A stretch of DNA of 64,000 nucleotides from Micromonospora rubida (GTDB lineage Bacteria > Actinomycetota > Actinomycetes > Mycobacteriales > Micromonosporaceae), in NCBI RefSeq assembly GCF_009908295.1, contig NZ_JAAALO010000004.1, forward strand, positions 790,629 to 854,628. Reading direction: 5' to 3'. Below the pieces are notes generated by a model. That model saw nothing but the letters and a program-made list of their open reading frames with translations. It did no database searches and had not been told where the DNA came from. Position 1 is the first letter of the stretch. Each line of letters begins with the position of its first letter. Below, piece after piece: positions 6,113-14,667 of the stretch. The position numbers were made by a program, and so were the translations under genes.

Positions 6113-8494
6113 GGCCCGCAGGCCGTCGGGGCGGGTCAGCCGCCAGAGCACCGGCAGGCTCGCGCCGGTGACCAGCAGCACCACCCCACCGCCGAGACCG
6201 GCCCCCAGCGCGACCGCCGACCAGCTCACCGTGACCGGCGCGCCGACCATGCGCAGCAGGACCGCCCCGAGGCCCAGCCCGAACCCGACCGCGAGGCCGA
6301 GACCGACCAGCACCGGCACGGCCGCCTGCCAGAACACCGACCAGCTCAGTGCGTGGCGCGGGGTGCCGACGGCGACCAACATGGCCAGCAGGCGACGGCG
6401 CTCCCGCAGTTGCTCCAGCACCCCGACCAGCATGCTCGTCCCGAGCAGCAGCAGGGTCACCACGACGCCGACGGCCAGGCCGCGCTTGACGTTGACGAAC
6501 TGCTTCGACCGGGTGACCTCGGTCAGCGCACTGACGTGGGCGCGCAGGTCCACCTCGGCGGCGGCGTTACGCACCCGCTCCAACGCGTCCGGGTCGCCCT
6601 GATCGATGCTGATCAGCGTTTCCGCGAGCAGCCCCGCCCACCGGGAGGCGTCGGCCGCGCCGGGGGTGACCAGCAGGCCGCCCCGTACCCAGCCGACCGG
6701 GTCCGGGATCGCGGGAACCGTACGGGTCCGGGCCGGCACGGTCCAGGGGACCTCGTTCGCGCCCACGTTCAGCCGGGTCCCTGGGACGGGCCCGGGGCCG
6801 GACTGCTCGCCGGCCGGCTCCTCGGCGAGGAAGACGTCCCCGTCCGCGCAGGAGCCGAGCCGGGCGAACTCGGCCAGCGTGGCGCAGTCGCCGATTCGCA
6901 CCTCGGTGAACGGGGGTGCGTCCGCGCCGGGCTTCTGCTCCCCGGTCGCCCCCGTGGCCAGCGTTCCCACGCTGCGGGTGACGCCGGGGGTGGCGGCCAG
7001 CCGGGTCAGCGCGGCGCCGGGGTCGGGCGGGTCGACGAACAAGACGTGCACCTGGGCCCGCGAGGGGTCCTGGCCGGTCTGCGTCGTGAACCGGTTCTCC
7101 ACCCCGGCGACCAACATCTGAAGGCCGATGCTGCCGGCCACCGCCACGGCGACGCCGTTGACCAGGCGGGCGGAGGTGGCGCTGTCCAGTTGCAACCGGC
7201 GCACCGCGAGTTGCCACGGGACCGGGCCGCCGCGTAGCCGGCCCACCACCAGGTCGATCAGCCAGGGCAGCAGGGTGACCGTGCCGATCAGCACCAGCAC
7301 CGCGCCGGCCGCCACCTGGTAGTCGTCGCTGCCGGCAGTGCGCTCGCCGACGCCGGTCAGCGGGTACAGCAGCGCCAGGCCGGCGGCCGGCAGCAGCAGT
7401 CGCCACCACAGGCGGCGGCGGACCATCGTCCCCTGCCGGCTCACCCCGAGCGGTTCGACCACCACCCGGCGCTGGGCGACGAGCGCCACCAGCACCGCGA
7501 GCACCGGGACCGCGACCGCGACCGCCGCCACCAGCGGCAGGGACGGTCGCAGGTCCGACGCGTACACGCTGATGTCCTGGAGGGTGAGCAGCGGGGCGAT
7601 CTGGCGGCCGGCGGCGAAGAGCGCGCCGCCGACGGCGAGGCCGAGCACCGCGCCGGCCGCCGCCTCCCCGGCGGCGATCCGTCGGATCATCCCGGCGTCG
7701 GCGCCGAGCAGGCGCAGGGCGGCCAGCCGGCGGTCCCGGCGGTCGCCGCCGAAGCGGACCGCCGCGCCGACGAAGACCACGACCGGCAGCAGCAGCACCA
7801 CGAAGACGACCACGACGAGGACCATCAGGACGGGCGAGAACTCCTCGCCGGGCGGCCCGCCGCCGAAGTGGTCGATCCGTTGCGCCTGGTCCCTGGTCAG
7901 GGTGTCGCTGCCCAGGTAGAAGGCCAGCTGGTGCGGGCCGGTGAGGCCCTGTGCCGCGATGGTGCCGGTGACCCGGGCGCCGCCGAGCCGGGGTGCGAAC
8001 AGCGGGCCGTCGGGCGAGTCGAGCAGTTCCCGCAGGGCCGGGGAGACGACCACCTCGCCGGTCGCCGGCAGCCGGGTCAATCCCGGTGGCACCGGCGCGG
8101 CCGGCCCCTCGGGCCGGAGGATCCGGCCGCGCACCGACCGCTCCCGGAATTCGGTGAAGACGGGTGCCACCAGCAGGGTGTTCGCCGCCGCGGCCAGCTC
8201 CGCGCGGTTCCCGACGTCCGCGAGGGCGTCGCTGCGCGCCGCCTGGGCGGCGAGCGCGCCCGGCACCGCCGCGGCGAGCAGCAGCATGGCGACCCCGATC
8301 CCGACCCCGAGCGCGGTCAGCGCGGCCCGGGTCCACCCGTCCCGGCCGCCCGTCACGGCCATCCGCGCACCCATCAACAGGTCGGCCAGCGCCCCGCGCA
8401 GTCGGCCGGCCGCACGTCCCGGCGTCTCCGGCCCGGTCACGTCGTCACGCGTCGCCGGCCCGACCACGTCATCACGCGTCCGTGGCCCGGTCAT
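6107..8494 (-). CDS. FtsX-like ABC transporter permease
   Basis: A 795-residue permease with two FtsX-type halves. Membrane segments are visible near residues 55-80 and 225-250, in a central group of several helices (about 280-450), and in a C-terminal group (about 670-790) containing VGVVVTLLLLGTSMLVGVL and QLRERRRLLAMLVAVGTPRHAL, typical of FtsX domains. A large extracytoplasmic domain lies between. The start overlaps the end of the upstream ATPase gene by ATGA, so the two are translationally coupled. MacB/FtsX-type systems move lipids or peptides, or drive cell-envelope machinery. The substrate is unknown, and PadR control suggests a drug or envelope-stress response. Confidence 0.93.
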   Translation of the reverse strand: MTGPRTRDDVVGPATRDDVTGPETPGRAAGRLRGALADLLMGARMAVTGGRDGWTRAALTALGVGIGVAMLLLAAAVPGALAAQAARSDALADVGNRAELAAAANTLLVAPVFTEFRERSVRGRILRPEGPAAPVPPGLTRLPATGEVVVSPALRELLDSPDGPLFAPRLGGARVTGTIAAQGLTGPHQLAFYLGSDTLTRDQAQRIDHFGGGPPGEEFSPVLMVLVVVVFVVLLLPVVVFVGAAVRFGGDRRDRRLAALRLLGADAGMIRRIAAGEAAAGAVLGLAVGGALFAAGRQIAPLLTLQDISVYASDLRPSLPLVAAVAVAVPVLAVLVALVAQRRVVVEPLGVSRQGTMVRRRLWWRLLLPAAGLALLYPLTGVGERTAGSDDYQVAAGAVLVLIGTVTLLPWLIDLVVGRLRGGPVPWQLAVRRLQLDSATSARLVNGVAVAVAGSIGLQMLVAGVENRFTTQTGQDPSRAQVHVLFVDPPDPGAALTRLAATPGVTRSVGTLATGATGEQKPGADAPPFTEVRIGDCATLAEFARLGSCADGDVFLAEEPAGEQSGPGPVPGTRLNVGANEVPWTVPARTRTVPAIPDPVGWVRGGLLVTPGAADASRWAGLLAETLISIDQGDPDALERVRNAAAEVDLRAHVSALTEVTRSKQFVNVKRGLAVGVVVTLLLLGTSMLVGVLEQLRERRRLLAMLVAVGTPRHALSWSVFWQAAVPVLVGLGLAVGFGLGLGAVLLRMVGAPVTVSWSAVALGAGLGGGVVLLVTGASLPVLWRLTRPDGLRAE

Positions 8495-9339
8495 GCCGCC
8501 CGCTCCAGGTTCCGGGTCCGGCCGTCCCGGACCACCACCTCCCGATCCGAGTACGCGGCCACCCGCGCCTCGTGGGTCACCAGCACCACGGCCGCGCCGG
8601 TTTCCCGGGCCGCCCCGGTGAGCAGGCGCATCACCCGCTCCCCGTTGAGCGAGTCGAGCGCGCCGGTCGGCTCGTCGGCGAAGACCACCCGGGGGACGGT
8701 CACCAGCGCCCGGGCCACCGCGACCCGCTGTCCCTGCCCGCCCGAGACCTCCCCGGGGCGCTTGCCGGCCACCTCGGCGACCTCCAGCCGACCGAGCCAG
8801 TCGGTGGCCCGCCGCTCGGCCTCACGCCGGGCGACCCGCGCCAGCCGCAGCGGCAGGGCCACGTTCTCCAGGCAGGTCAGCTCGGGCACGAGCTGGCCGA
8901 ACTGGAACACGAAGCCGAACTGCCCCCGGCGTAGGGCGCTGCGCTCCCGGTCGGACATGGCGCTCAGGTCCGACCCCCGGTAGATCACCCGGCCGGAGTC
9001 GGGCCGGACGATGCCGGCGAGGCAGTGCAGCAGGGTCGACTTGCCGGAGCCGGACGGCCCCATCACCGCCACCACCTCACCGGCCCGTACGGCCAGCGAC
9101 GCCCCGACCAGCGCCGGTGTCGGGCCGAAGGCGCGGTGCAGGTCCTCGGCGGCCAGCAGCTCTGCTCCGGTCGGGCCCTGTTCGGTTGTGGCCCCGCCGG
9201 TCGCGGCCCCGCCGGTCGCGGCCCCGCCGGTCGCGGCCCCGCCGGTCGCGGCCCCGCCGGTCGCGGCCCCGCCGGTCGCGGCCCCGCCGGTCGCGGCCCC
9301 GCCGGTCGCGGCCCCGCCGGGGGCGGTCGCCGCGCTCAC
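8491..9339 (-). CDS. ABC transporter ATP-binding protein (MacB/LolD type)
   Basis: Walker A GPSGSGKST, signature SGGQGQR, Walker B VVFADEPTGALDS and the switch His in VLVTHEARVAA are all intact, as expected for the ATPase of an FtsX-type transporter. GTG 9339 overlaps the PadR stop codon (GTGA), which supports this start. The consequence is an unusual N-terminal extension of about 50 residues made of GGAAT-type units, encoded by eight 15-bp DNA repeats. The conserved domain starts only at LLAAEDLHRAFG. The extension is absent from ordinary family members and is probably disordered. It forms an operon with the PadR gene before it and the permease after it. Confidence 0.95.
   Translation of the reverse strand: MSAATAPGGAATGGAATGGAATGGAATGGAATGGAATGGAATGGAATGGATTEQGPTGAELLAAEDLHRAFGPTPALVGASLAVRAGEVVAVMGPSGSGKSTLLHCLAGIVRPDSGRVIYRGSDLSAMSDRERSALRRGQFGFVFQFGQLVPELTCLENVALPLRLARVARREAERRATDWLGRLEVAEVAGKRPGEVSGGQGQRVAVARALVTVPRVVFADEPTGALDSLNGERVMRLLTGAARETGAAVVLVTHEARVAAYSDREVVVRDGRTRNLERAA
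9191..9325. repeat. 15-bp tandem repeats, eight exact copies
   Basis: GCCCCGCCGGTCGCG is repeated exactly eight times (9191-9310), with a ninth degenerate copy (9311-9325). It codes for the Gly-Gly-Ala-Ala-Thr extension at the N-terminus of the minus-strand ATPase. The unit length keeps frame, so copy-number change would alter length without switching the gene off. Confidence 0.95.
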
Positions 9340-9860
9340 CGCTGCACCGTCGCGGTCAGCTCGTCCAGCCGGGCGGCGGTCAGCTCCAGCCAGCGCAGGT
9401 CGGCTTCCAGGTGAAACAGGGCGTGGTCGCAGATGAGCTGGTCGGCGAGGTCCCCGTCGGTCTTGCGCTGGGTCAGCTCGCGCATCAGCCGCAGGTGCTC
9501 GGCGCGCTGGGTGTCCAGCAGGTCGGTGGCGGAGCGGCCGGTCAGCAGCGCCAGCACCACCTTGGTGTAGAGGGTGCTGTGCAGGTACGACTCCGGCTTC
9601 TCCGGCTGGGACAGCCAGCGCTGCACGTCGGTCACCCCGGCCTCGGTGATCGCGTACCGCTTGCGTTCCGGGCCCTCGCCGGCCTCGACCGAGTCGACCT
9701 CGACGAGGCCGTTGCGCAGCAGCCGGGACAGGGTGGCGTAGACCTGGCCGAAGTGCAGCGGACGGGCGTGGCCGAACCGTTCGTCGTAGGCACGTTTCAG
9801 GTCGTAGCCGTGGCGGGGGCTGGCCTCGAGGAGCCCGAGGATGGTCTGACCGATTGACAT
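9336..9860 (-). CDS. PadR-family transcriptional regulator
   Basis: A 174-residue PadR regulator. The N-terminal winged helix carries QTILGLLEASPRHGYDLKRA and GQVYATLSRLLRNGLVEVD, the family hallmarks. The C-terminal helical dimerisation domain follows (residues 95-174). ATG 9860 is preceded by a TATAGT element six bases away and no Shine-Dalgarno sequence, so the mRNA is likely leaderless. A TATAC-N7-GTATA dyad overlaps that promoter, consistent with autorepression of the PadR-ATPase-permease operon. Such regulators usually respond to toxic small molecules. The upstream in-frame ATG at 9890 would place the operator inside the gene and is rejected. Confidence 0.95.
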   Translation of the reverse strand: MSIGQTILGLLEASPRHGYDLKRAYDERFGHARPLHFGQVYATLSRLLRNGLVEVDSVEAGEGPERKRYAITEAGVTDVQRWLSQPEKPESYLHSTLYTKVVLALLTGRSATDLLDTQRAEHLRLMRELTQRKTDGDLADQLICDHALFHLEADLRWLELTAARLDELTATVQR

Positions 9861-9866
9861 GGCGCG

Positions 9867-9885
9867 ACTATACACACCAGGTATA
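9867..9885 (-). promoter_or_regulatory. PadR promoter with overlapping dyad operator
   Basis: The -10 TATAGT (9872-9867, minus strand) ends six bases before ATG 9860. The dyad TATAC (9869-9873) / GTATA (9881-9885) with a 7-base centre covers it. A direct TATACACA repeat is also present (9869-9876 and 9882-9889). Self-repression is inferred. Confidence 0.6.
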
Positions 9886-9912
9886 CACATGATGGATAGC
9901 CAGGTCAGAAAA

Positions 9913-9946
9913 AGCGCGGGGCCCTCCAGATGGAGGGCCCCGCGCT
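9913..9946 (-). terminator. Rho-independent terminator of the eccB operon
   Basis: A perfect 15-bp stem (9913-9927 with 9932-9946) with a 4-base loop. On the minus strand it is followed by TTTTT, making it the most classical terminator in the window. It lies just beyond the stop at 9967. Confidence 0.92.
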
Positions 9947-9966
9947 GTACGGGTGAAGAGGGCGGG

Positions 9967-11256
9967 TCAGCTCGCCCCGAGCACCGGCGGGGCGCCGGTG
10001 TCGTCGTTCCCCCACACCATCTCGTCCTCGGTCAGCCAGGTCAGCCGCTCGTCGGACTGGTCCTCGCCGGGTCGCCCCTGCCCGCCGAGGACGCCTCCCC
10101 GGCTGCCGGAACTCCCGTTCGCGCCGCCCCGGCCCATGCCCGTGGCGGCGCGTTGCTCGACTCCCCCCAGGCCGCCGGTCGGCCGCGCCGTCCCCGCCGC
10201 TCCGCCGCGAGCCGACCCGGCCAGCGAGCCGGTGCCGCCGCCGAGCGCGCCGTTGAGCACACCGCCGGCCGGTGAGCCGGTGGGCGTCCCGAAGAGCGAC
10301 CCCGCCCCGGGTCCAGCCGTCGCAACCGAAGTCCCGCCGCTGCCCGTGCCCGCCGGGCCGCCGGCCAGCTGCACCCCACCGAGCGAGGGATCGGCGCCGG
10401 CGAGCGACGTCCCGGTGCCCGGACCGTCGACGACCGTGCCGACGCCGCCAGGCGTCGACCCGCCGTGCTCTCCGCCCGACGGCGTAGACCCGCCGACCGT
10501 GCCGACGCCGCCGGGCGTCGACCCGCCATGCTCCCCGCCCGGCGTCGACCCGATGCCCGGCACGTGCCCAGGGCTACCCGGGGCGGACACCGTCTTGTGG
10601 CCGGTGCTCGGGTTGCCGTTGCCGGGGCCCGGTGCGGCCCCCGGGACGCTGGCCCCGGGGCCGGCGGACGGCGTCGACGTGGAGGTGTTCGGGTCGAACG
10701 GCAGGTCCCGATGCGGATCCCGCGGTTGGACCAGCCGACCGTACGCGGACAGGTCGTAGCCGGCGGCCAGCTCGGCCACCACCTGCACCATCCGCCGGTG
10801 GGCCTTCTTCTTCTCAGCCTTGTCCTGGTTGTGGCCCATGAAGCCGCCGATGATCGCGCCGGCCGGGCCGAGGGCCGCGCCCTTGACCGCCCCGGAGATC
10901 GCCTTGTCGTGATCGTCGCTCTCGTCTGGGCTCTCCGCGTCCTTCTTGGCGGTGCGCAGGTGGGTGGCCATCAGCGTGAGGCCCTGGCGGACGTCGGCCA
11001 TTCCCTCGGAGAGGGTGGTCGAGTGGTCGACGACCAGCGACAGCCGGCGCTGGAACTCCCGCCCGGCGTTTCCCGTCCAACCGTTGGCCAGCTTGTCGAG
11101 GTCGCTCTGCAGGTCGCGGGAGAGGCCGTCGAGCGTGCCCTTCATCGAGTCCCACTTGGCGGCCAGCCCGTCGATCTGGGCCGGGTCGCCGGCCTTCACG
11201 GCCTCGTACAGCGTCTCGTGGCTGACGTGCTCGTAGCGCGCGGTGTACTCAGACAC
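9967..11256 (-). CDS. WXG-domain, Gly/Pro-rich putative ESX substrate with TWLxEDExVWG tail
   Basis: A 429-residue protein. The N-terminal 105 residues form a WXG100/PPE-like helical hairpin with the turn motif NGWTGNAG near residue 60. A short segment with a Gly-rich hydrophobic stretch (GAALGPAGAIIGGFMG) and a basic helix follow. Residues 190-400 are a Gly/Pro/Ser/Thr-rich disordered linker with STPGGVGTV-type repeats. The last 25 residues are ordered and acidic (TWLTEDEMVWG, then APPVLG). The GTG start at 11256 has AGGAGGA nearby. It is the last gene of the eccB operon, 10 bases after a small substrate-like gene. The tail matches that of the protein at 23284. Export by the ESX system is inferred. 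Confidence 0.85.
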   Translation of the reverse strand: MSEYTARYEHVSHETLYEAVKAGDPAQIDGLAAKWDSMKGTLDGLSRDLQSDLDKLANGWTGNAGREFQRRLSLVVDHSTTLSEGMADVRQGLTLMATHLRTAKKDAESPDESDDHDKAISGAVKGAALGPAGAIIGGFMGHNQDKAEKKKAHRRMVQVVAELAAGYDLSAYGRLVQPRDPHRDLPFDPNTSTSTPSAGPGASVPGAAPGPGNGNPSTGHKTVSAPGSPGHVPGIGSTPGGEHGGSTPGGVGTVGGSTPSGGEHGGSTPGGVGTVVDGPGTGTSLAGADPSLGGVQLAGGPAGTGSGGTSVATAGPGAGSLFGTPTGSPAGGVLNGALGGGTGSLAGSARGGAAGTARPTGGLGGVEQRAATGMGRGGANGSSGSRGGVLGGQGRPGEDQSDERLTWLTEDEMVWGNDDTGAPPVLGAS

Positions 11257-11266
11257 GACGGTCCTC

Positions 11267-11617
11267 CTACCTGTCCAGCGCGTCGTCGACTCCGCCGAGG
11301 GCGGCGGCGATGTCAGCGGAGTTGGCCGCGTTGCGCGCCTCGGTGGTCTTGTAGTTGGTCAGGATCGTGCCGGTCGCGCTCTGCGCGGCCCGCACCGCGT
11401 CGCGCAGCCGCTCGACCTGCTGGACGTAGTTCGTGTGCATTTTGGAGTAGCGCCCGGAGTTGCTCGTCGCGTCGGCGAAATTGCCCAGCTCAGGAGGATG
11501 GCACTGCGTCTCGGTCTTGAGCTTCCTGAGCACGGCCTCGGCCTCGGTGAGCCGACCGGCCAACCGCGAATGAAAGTCCTCTAGAGAGAGTACGTCGACT
11601 GTAGTGCGCCCGGTCAT
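11267..11617 (-). CDS. Small WXG100-like ESX substrate with YxxxE motif
   Basis: A 116-residue, all-helical protein in which the C-terminal third carries NYKTTEARNAANSADIAAAL. That motif matches the YxxxD/E type VII export signal, and the same N-Y-x-T-T-E pattern occurs in the WXG100 protein at 20902. There is no signal peptide. ATG 11617 is chosen because the longer reading adds an unlikely Arg/Pro-rich leader that overlaps eccB. It lies between eccB and the long Gly-rich protein in one operon, so it probably forms a pair with the latter in the way PE-like and PPE-like proteins pair. It does not have a clean WxG turn, which makes it EspC-like. Confidence 0.8.
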   Translation of the reverse strand: MTGRTTVDVLSLEDFHSRLAGRLTEAEAVLRKLKTETQCHPPELGNFADATSNSGRYSKMHTNYVQQVERLRDAVRAAQSATGTILTNYKTTEARNAANSADIAAALGGVDDALDR

Positions 11618-11735
11618 GGCAGCATCCCCGTCGTCCTCGTCGATAACCGTTGGCGAGAACCAGGTTAATGGATGGAGGCCAACCTGGGCGACCCACGGAA
11701 GCGTCGGCGACGCGTTTTCGACCCGGCCAATGTGG

Positions 11736-13316
11736 TCACCCGACGGTGGCCGGCGCCCCGGTCGCCCCTGCAGATTCGCCCTCGGCGGCCTGGCTCGGCT
11801 CGCCGCTCGCCTCCCGGTCCGGCGTGCTGCTCGCACCCCCGCTGGGCGGCCGACCTGCTTCTTTGGTCGGCGTGGTGCCGCTCGCGGGGGCCGGGGCGCT
11901 GCCGCTCGCGGGGCTCGGGGCGAAGTACGCGAGCGCGTCCTCCCGCTCGAGGGCGGGGCCCGTCGGCACCAGTGACAGCAACGACGCGGGCACCGCCAGC
12001 GGGGTCACGCCGCCGTACCCGAGGGCGGTCAGCGCGTCGCCCGACCGGGTGCCCAGCGGGTAGCGCACCCCCTGGGTGCCGATCAGGTAGACCGTCGAGC
12101 CCGGCGTGCCCGCGCCAGCATCTCCGGCACCCTGGGCAGCCTGGACCAGCACACCCTTTCCGCCCGGCAGCAGGACCTGTTCGGCGGTGCGGACCGCGTC
12201 CCGGGTGCCCTGCCGGACCGGGGTGGCTGGGCTGCTCAGCTCGGTCGGCACCCGGTCGAAGACCTCCAGCGTGGTGGTGGGCGGCGCGTCCACGGCCCCC
12301 TTCCGGTAGGTGGCGCAGAGCACCGTCCGGCCCGCCTGGACCGGGTGCAGCACCGGCAGCGTCCGTGGCGTCCCCTCCGGCTCGACCCGTTCCCGGGTCA
12401 GCAGCCGGCCGGCCTGGTCCGGGGTGATGTCGGTGACCCGCCCGCCGTCGCGCAGCAGCAGCAGGGCGGTGACCTCGCCGACCGTGGCCAGCCCCTCCCG
12501 GGTCAGCACATAGTGCTGCTCGGCGGCCCGGAACACGTCGCCGACCCGGGCCGGACCGTCGCCCACGGTCAGCCGGCTGGACTCCCCCTCGCCCTCGATG
12601 TCGGGCTCGCGGAGCATCGGACCCGCCGGCACGGCGTTGAGCAACTGCTCGCCGACGGTGACCGTGGGGGCGCCGGCCATCCGCAGCGCCGCGGTCGCCT
12701 GGTCCCCGCCCGCGATCTGCAGCCGGGCGTCGCCGGTGAGCAGGTACCGCCCGCCGTCGACGGTGACCAGCACCGCTCGGTCGCCGAGCGGCACGCCGCC
12801 GGAGAGCGGCCGGTCGATCACCACGTGGGTGGTGGAGCGGCGCGGGTCGGCCGGGTCGGGCACGTCGCAGACCGACCAGGGCAGCCCGATCAGCGACTTC
12901 CGGTCGGGCAGCGCGTCGGGGGCGCCGACGATCCCGACGGTACGCCCGCGCGGTCGGTCGGCGATCGACGCCTGCGACATGGTCCGCACCGCCGGTTCCG
13001 CCTCGTTGAGGATCAGCCGGGCCGAGGCGTAGTTCAGGGTCGGGTGCAGCAGGCCGTCCACGTAGACGTACGTCGCCCCGGTCTCCCGCTCGATCACCAG
13101 CGTGTTCGCCTCCAGCGGCGCGGCGTTGCCGGTGAGCTGGCCGTACGCGCCGACGCCGCCGAGCACCACCGCCGCGGCCACCACGCTGCCGATCACCGCG
13201 AGGCCGAGCCGCCGCATCGGCAGGTTCGTGGTCTCCGGATCGCCGGACAGCAGCGCGGAGACGATCCGGCGGGTGACGAAGCGGTACGCCTGCACCTGGT
13301 CGCGGCGGGTCCGCAT
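11736..13316 (-). CDS. eccB: Type VII secretion protein EccB
   Basis: A 526-residue protein with a short cytoplasmic start (MRTRRDQVQAYRFVTRRIVSA, typical of EccB), one membrane helix (about residues 37-57) and a large extracytoplasmic domain rich in beta structure. Hallmarks include TGATYVYVDGLLHPTLNYASARLIL and SLIGLPWSVCDVP, with a second Cys in VLCATYRKG that could pair with the first. A Ser/Pro/Ala-rich tail follows. The start ATG has GGAGGTAAG upstream. EccB is a core component of the inner-membrane ESX translocon. It is transcribed away from eccE, with their starts 149 bases apart, and leads an operon with two substrate-like genes. Confidence 0.97.
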   Translation of the reverse strand: MRTRRDQVQAYRFVTRRIVSALLSGDPETTNLPMRRLGLAVIGSVVAAAVVLGGVGAYGQLTGNAAPLEANTLVIERETGATYVYVDGLLHPTLNYASARLILNEAEPAVRTMSQASIADRPRGRTVGIVGAPDALPDRKSLIGLPWSVCDVPDPADPRRSTTHVVIDRPLSGGVPLGDRAVLVTVDGGRYLLTGDARLQIAGGDQATAALRMAGAPTVTVGEQLLNAVPAGPMLREPDIEGEGESSRLTVGDGPARVGDVFRAAEQHYVLTREGLATVGEVTALLLLRDGGRVTDITPDQAGRLLTRERVEPEGTPRTLPVLHPVQAGRTVLCATYRKGAVDAPPTTTLEVFDRVPTELSSPATPVRQGTRDAVRTAEQVLLPGGKGVLVQAAQGAGDAGAGTPGSTVYLIGTQGVRYPLGTRSGDALTALGYGGVTPLAVPASLLSLVPTGPALEREDALAYFAPSPASGSAPAPASGTTPTKEAGRPPSGGASSTPDREASGEPSQAAEGESAGATGAPATVG

Positions 13317-13465
13317 GACTTACCTCCGGCGGGATGGGTCCGCGGCGATCAGGTCAGAGCTCCGCCGCGGGCTTCCCTACGATAAGGGGCCGCCGGCCGG
13401 GGAACGGGACCACCGCCCACCCCGTACCGGCTCAGGAAGCCGCCCGTCCAGAAGGGACGCCACCG

Positions 13466-14662
13466 ATGCCCCAGGTCCAGGCGCCACCCGGCCGTACGGC
13501 CACCGGCTCGGTCGACCCGCCCGCGCTGCCGGCGCCGCCCGACCGCGCGGTCGTCCCGGCCGACCGGCGCAGCCGGGGCCGGCTCGGTCCGGTCGTCGTC
13601 GGACAATTCGTCGTGGCGGAGCTCGGCGCCCTCGCCGTGTACTCCGCCCTCGGCGGCCCCGGCTGGCTGGTCGGGGTCGTCGCCGCCCTCGCGGCGGCGG
13701 CGGTCGTCGCCACCTTCGCCCGCCGCGGCGGGCGCTGGTGGTACGAGGACCTGCTGCTGCGTCGCCGGCTGCGGCGCCGCCGGGAGCGGGCCCGGGCGGC
13801 GGTGACCGCGGGTGGCCCCGGCGACTCGCTGCTGGTCGCCCTCGCCCCGGAGCTGACCGTGATCGAGTTGACCGAGCGGGGCACCCGGCTCGGCATCGGC
13901 CAGGACGGCCAGGGCTGGTTCGCCGCCGTGGCGCTGGACCCGCGCCCCGGAGCGCCAGCCGGTTCCGTCGAGGCGGCGGTGGTGGACCGGGCGCTGGCCG
14001 TCCTGGCCGACTTCTCAGCCCCGGTCTCCCTCGCCCAGGTCGTCTCGCACACCCTGGTCTGGTATCCGGCTCCGGGCGCTCCCCCGGCCGCCCACCGCAC
14101 CGTGTGGATGGCCGTTCGGCTGTCCGTCCGGGACGCTCGGAACGAGGCGGTGACCCGGGGCGGCGGGATGGTGGGCGTGCACCGGACCGTGTCCGCCGCA
14201 GTCGGCCGGCTCGGCAAGGCGCTGCACGCCGCCGGCCTGAGCCATCGCGTCCTCGGCCGGGACGAGTTGCGCGCCGCGGTCGTCTCGGCGGCCGGCATGG
14301 ACCTGGCGCCCGCGCCGCAGGCGGAGACCTGGACCGGGCTGCGCGGTGGCGGCTGGACCCAGCGCTGCCTGGCCCTGCGCGCCCGCTCCGGGGTTCCCTG
14401 GGGCGCCCTGGTGGACGCGGTCACCGCGACCTCCGCCCCGTCCCACACGCTCGCCGCCGTGGTCCGCCCCGGCGGCCGGTCGACCCCGCCACTGCTGCGC
14501 GTCGCGGCCCCCGCCGACCACGTCGAGGCGCTGGTCAAGGCGGTCCGGGACGTCGCCCGGCGGGGCGGGGTCCGGGCCCGGCCGCTGGACGGCGAGCACG
14601 GCCCCGGCGTCTACGCCACCGCCCCGGTCGCCCTGCGCGTCATCGACCACCGCGCCGAGTGA
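13466..14662 (+). CDS. eccE: Type VII secretion protein EccE
   Basis: A 398-residue protein. After a Pro-rich leader of about 40 residues it has two adjacent membrane helices (about residues 45-85), then GRWWYEDLLLRRRLRRRRERA, a basic region at the membrane boundary, and a mixed alpha/beta cytoplasmic domain. This layout, together with neighbours eccB, eccD and eccC, identifies EccE, the most divergent ESX core component. ATG 13466 has GAAGGGA upstream; an open frame extends further but lacks a site. The stop is only five bases from the stop of the convergent eccD gene. Confidence 0.9.
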   Translation: MPQVQAPPGRTATGSVDPPALPAPPDRAVVPADRRSRGRLGPVVVGQFVVAELGALAVYSALGGPGWLVGVVAALAAAAVVATFARRGGRWWYEDLLLRRRLRRRRERARAAVTAGGPGDSLLVALAPELTVIELTERGTRLGIGQDGQGWFAAVALDPRPGAPAGSVEAAVVDRALAVLADFSAPVSLAQVVSHTLVWYPAPGAPPAAHRTVWMAVRLSVRDARNEAVTRGGGMVGVHRTVSAAVGRLGKALHAAGLSHRVLGRDELRAAVVSAAGMDLAPAPQAETWTGLRGGGWTQRCLALRARSGVPWGALVDAVTATSAPSHTLAAVVRPGGRSTPPLLRVAAPADHVEALVKAVRDVARRGGVRARPLDGEHGPGVYATAPVALRVIDHRAE

Positions 14663-14667
14663 GGCCG

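Noticed and set aside
9191..9325. Regular repeats that could be read as a CRISPR array
   Set aside because: The units are contiguous, with no spacers, and lie in frame in a gene. The same applies to 4207-4332 and 30138-30250.
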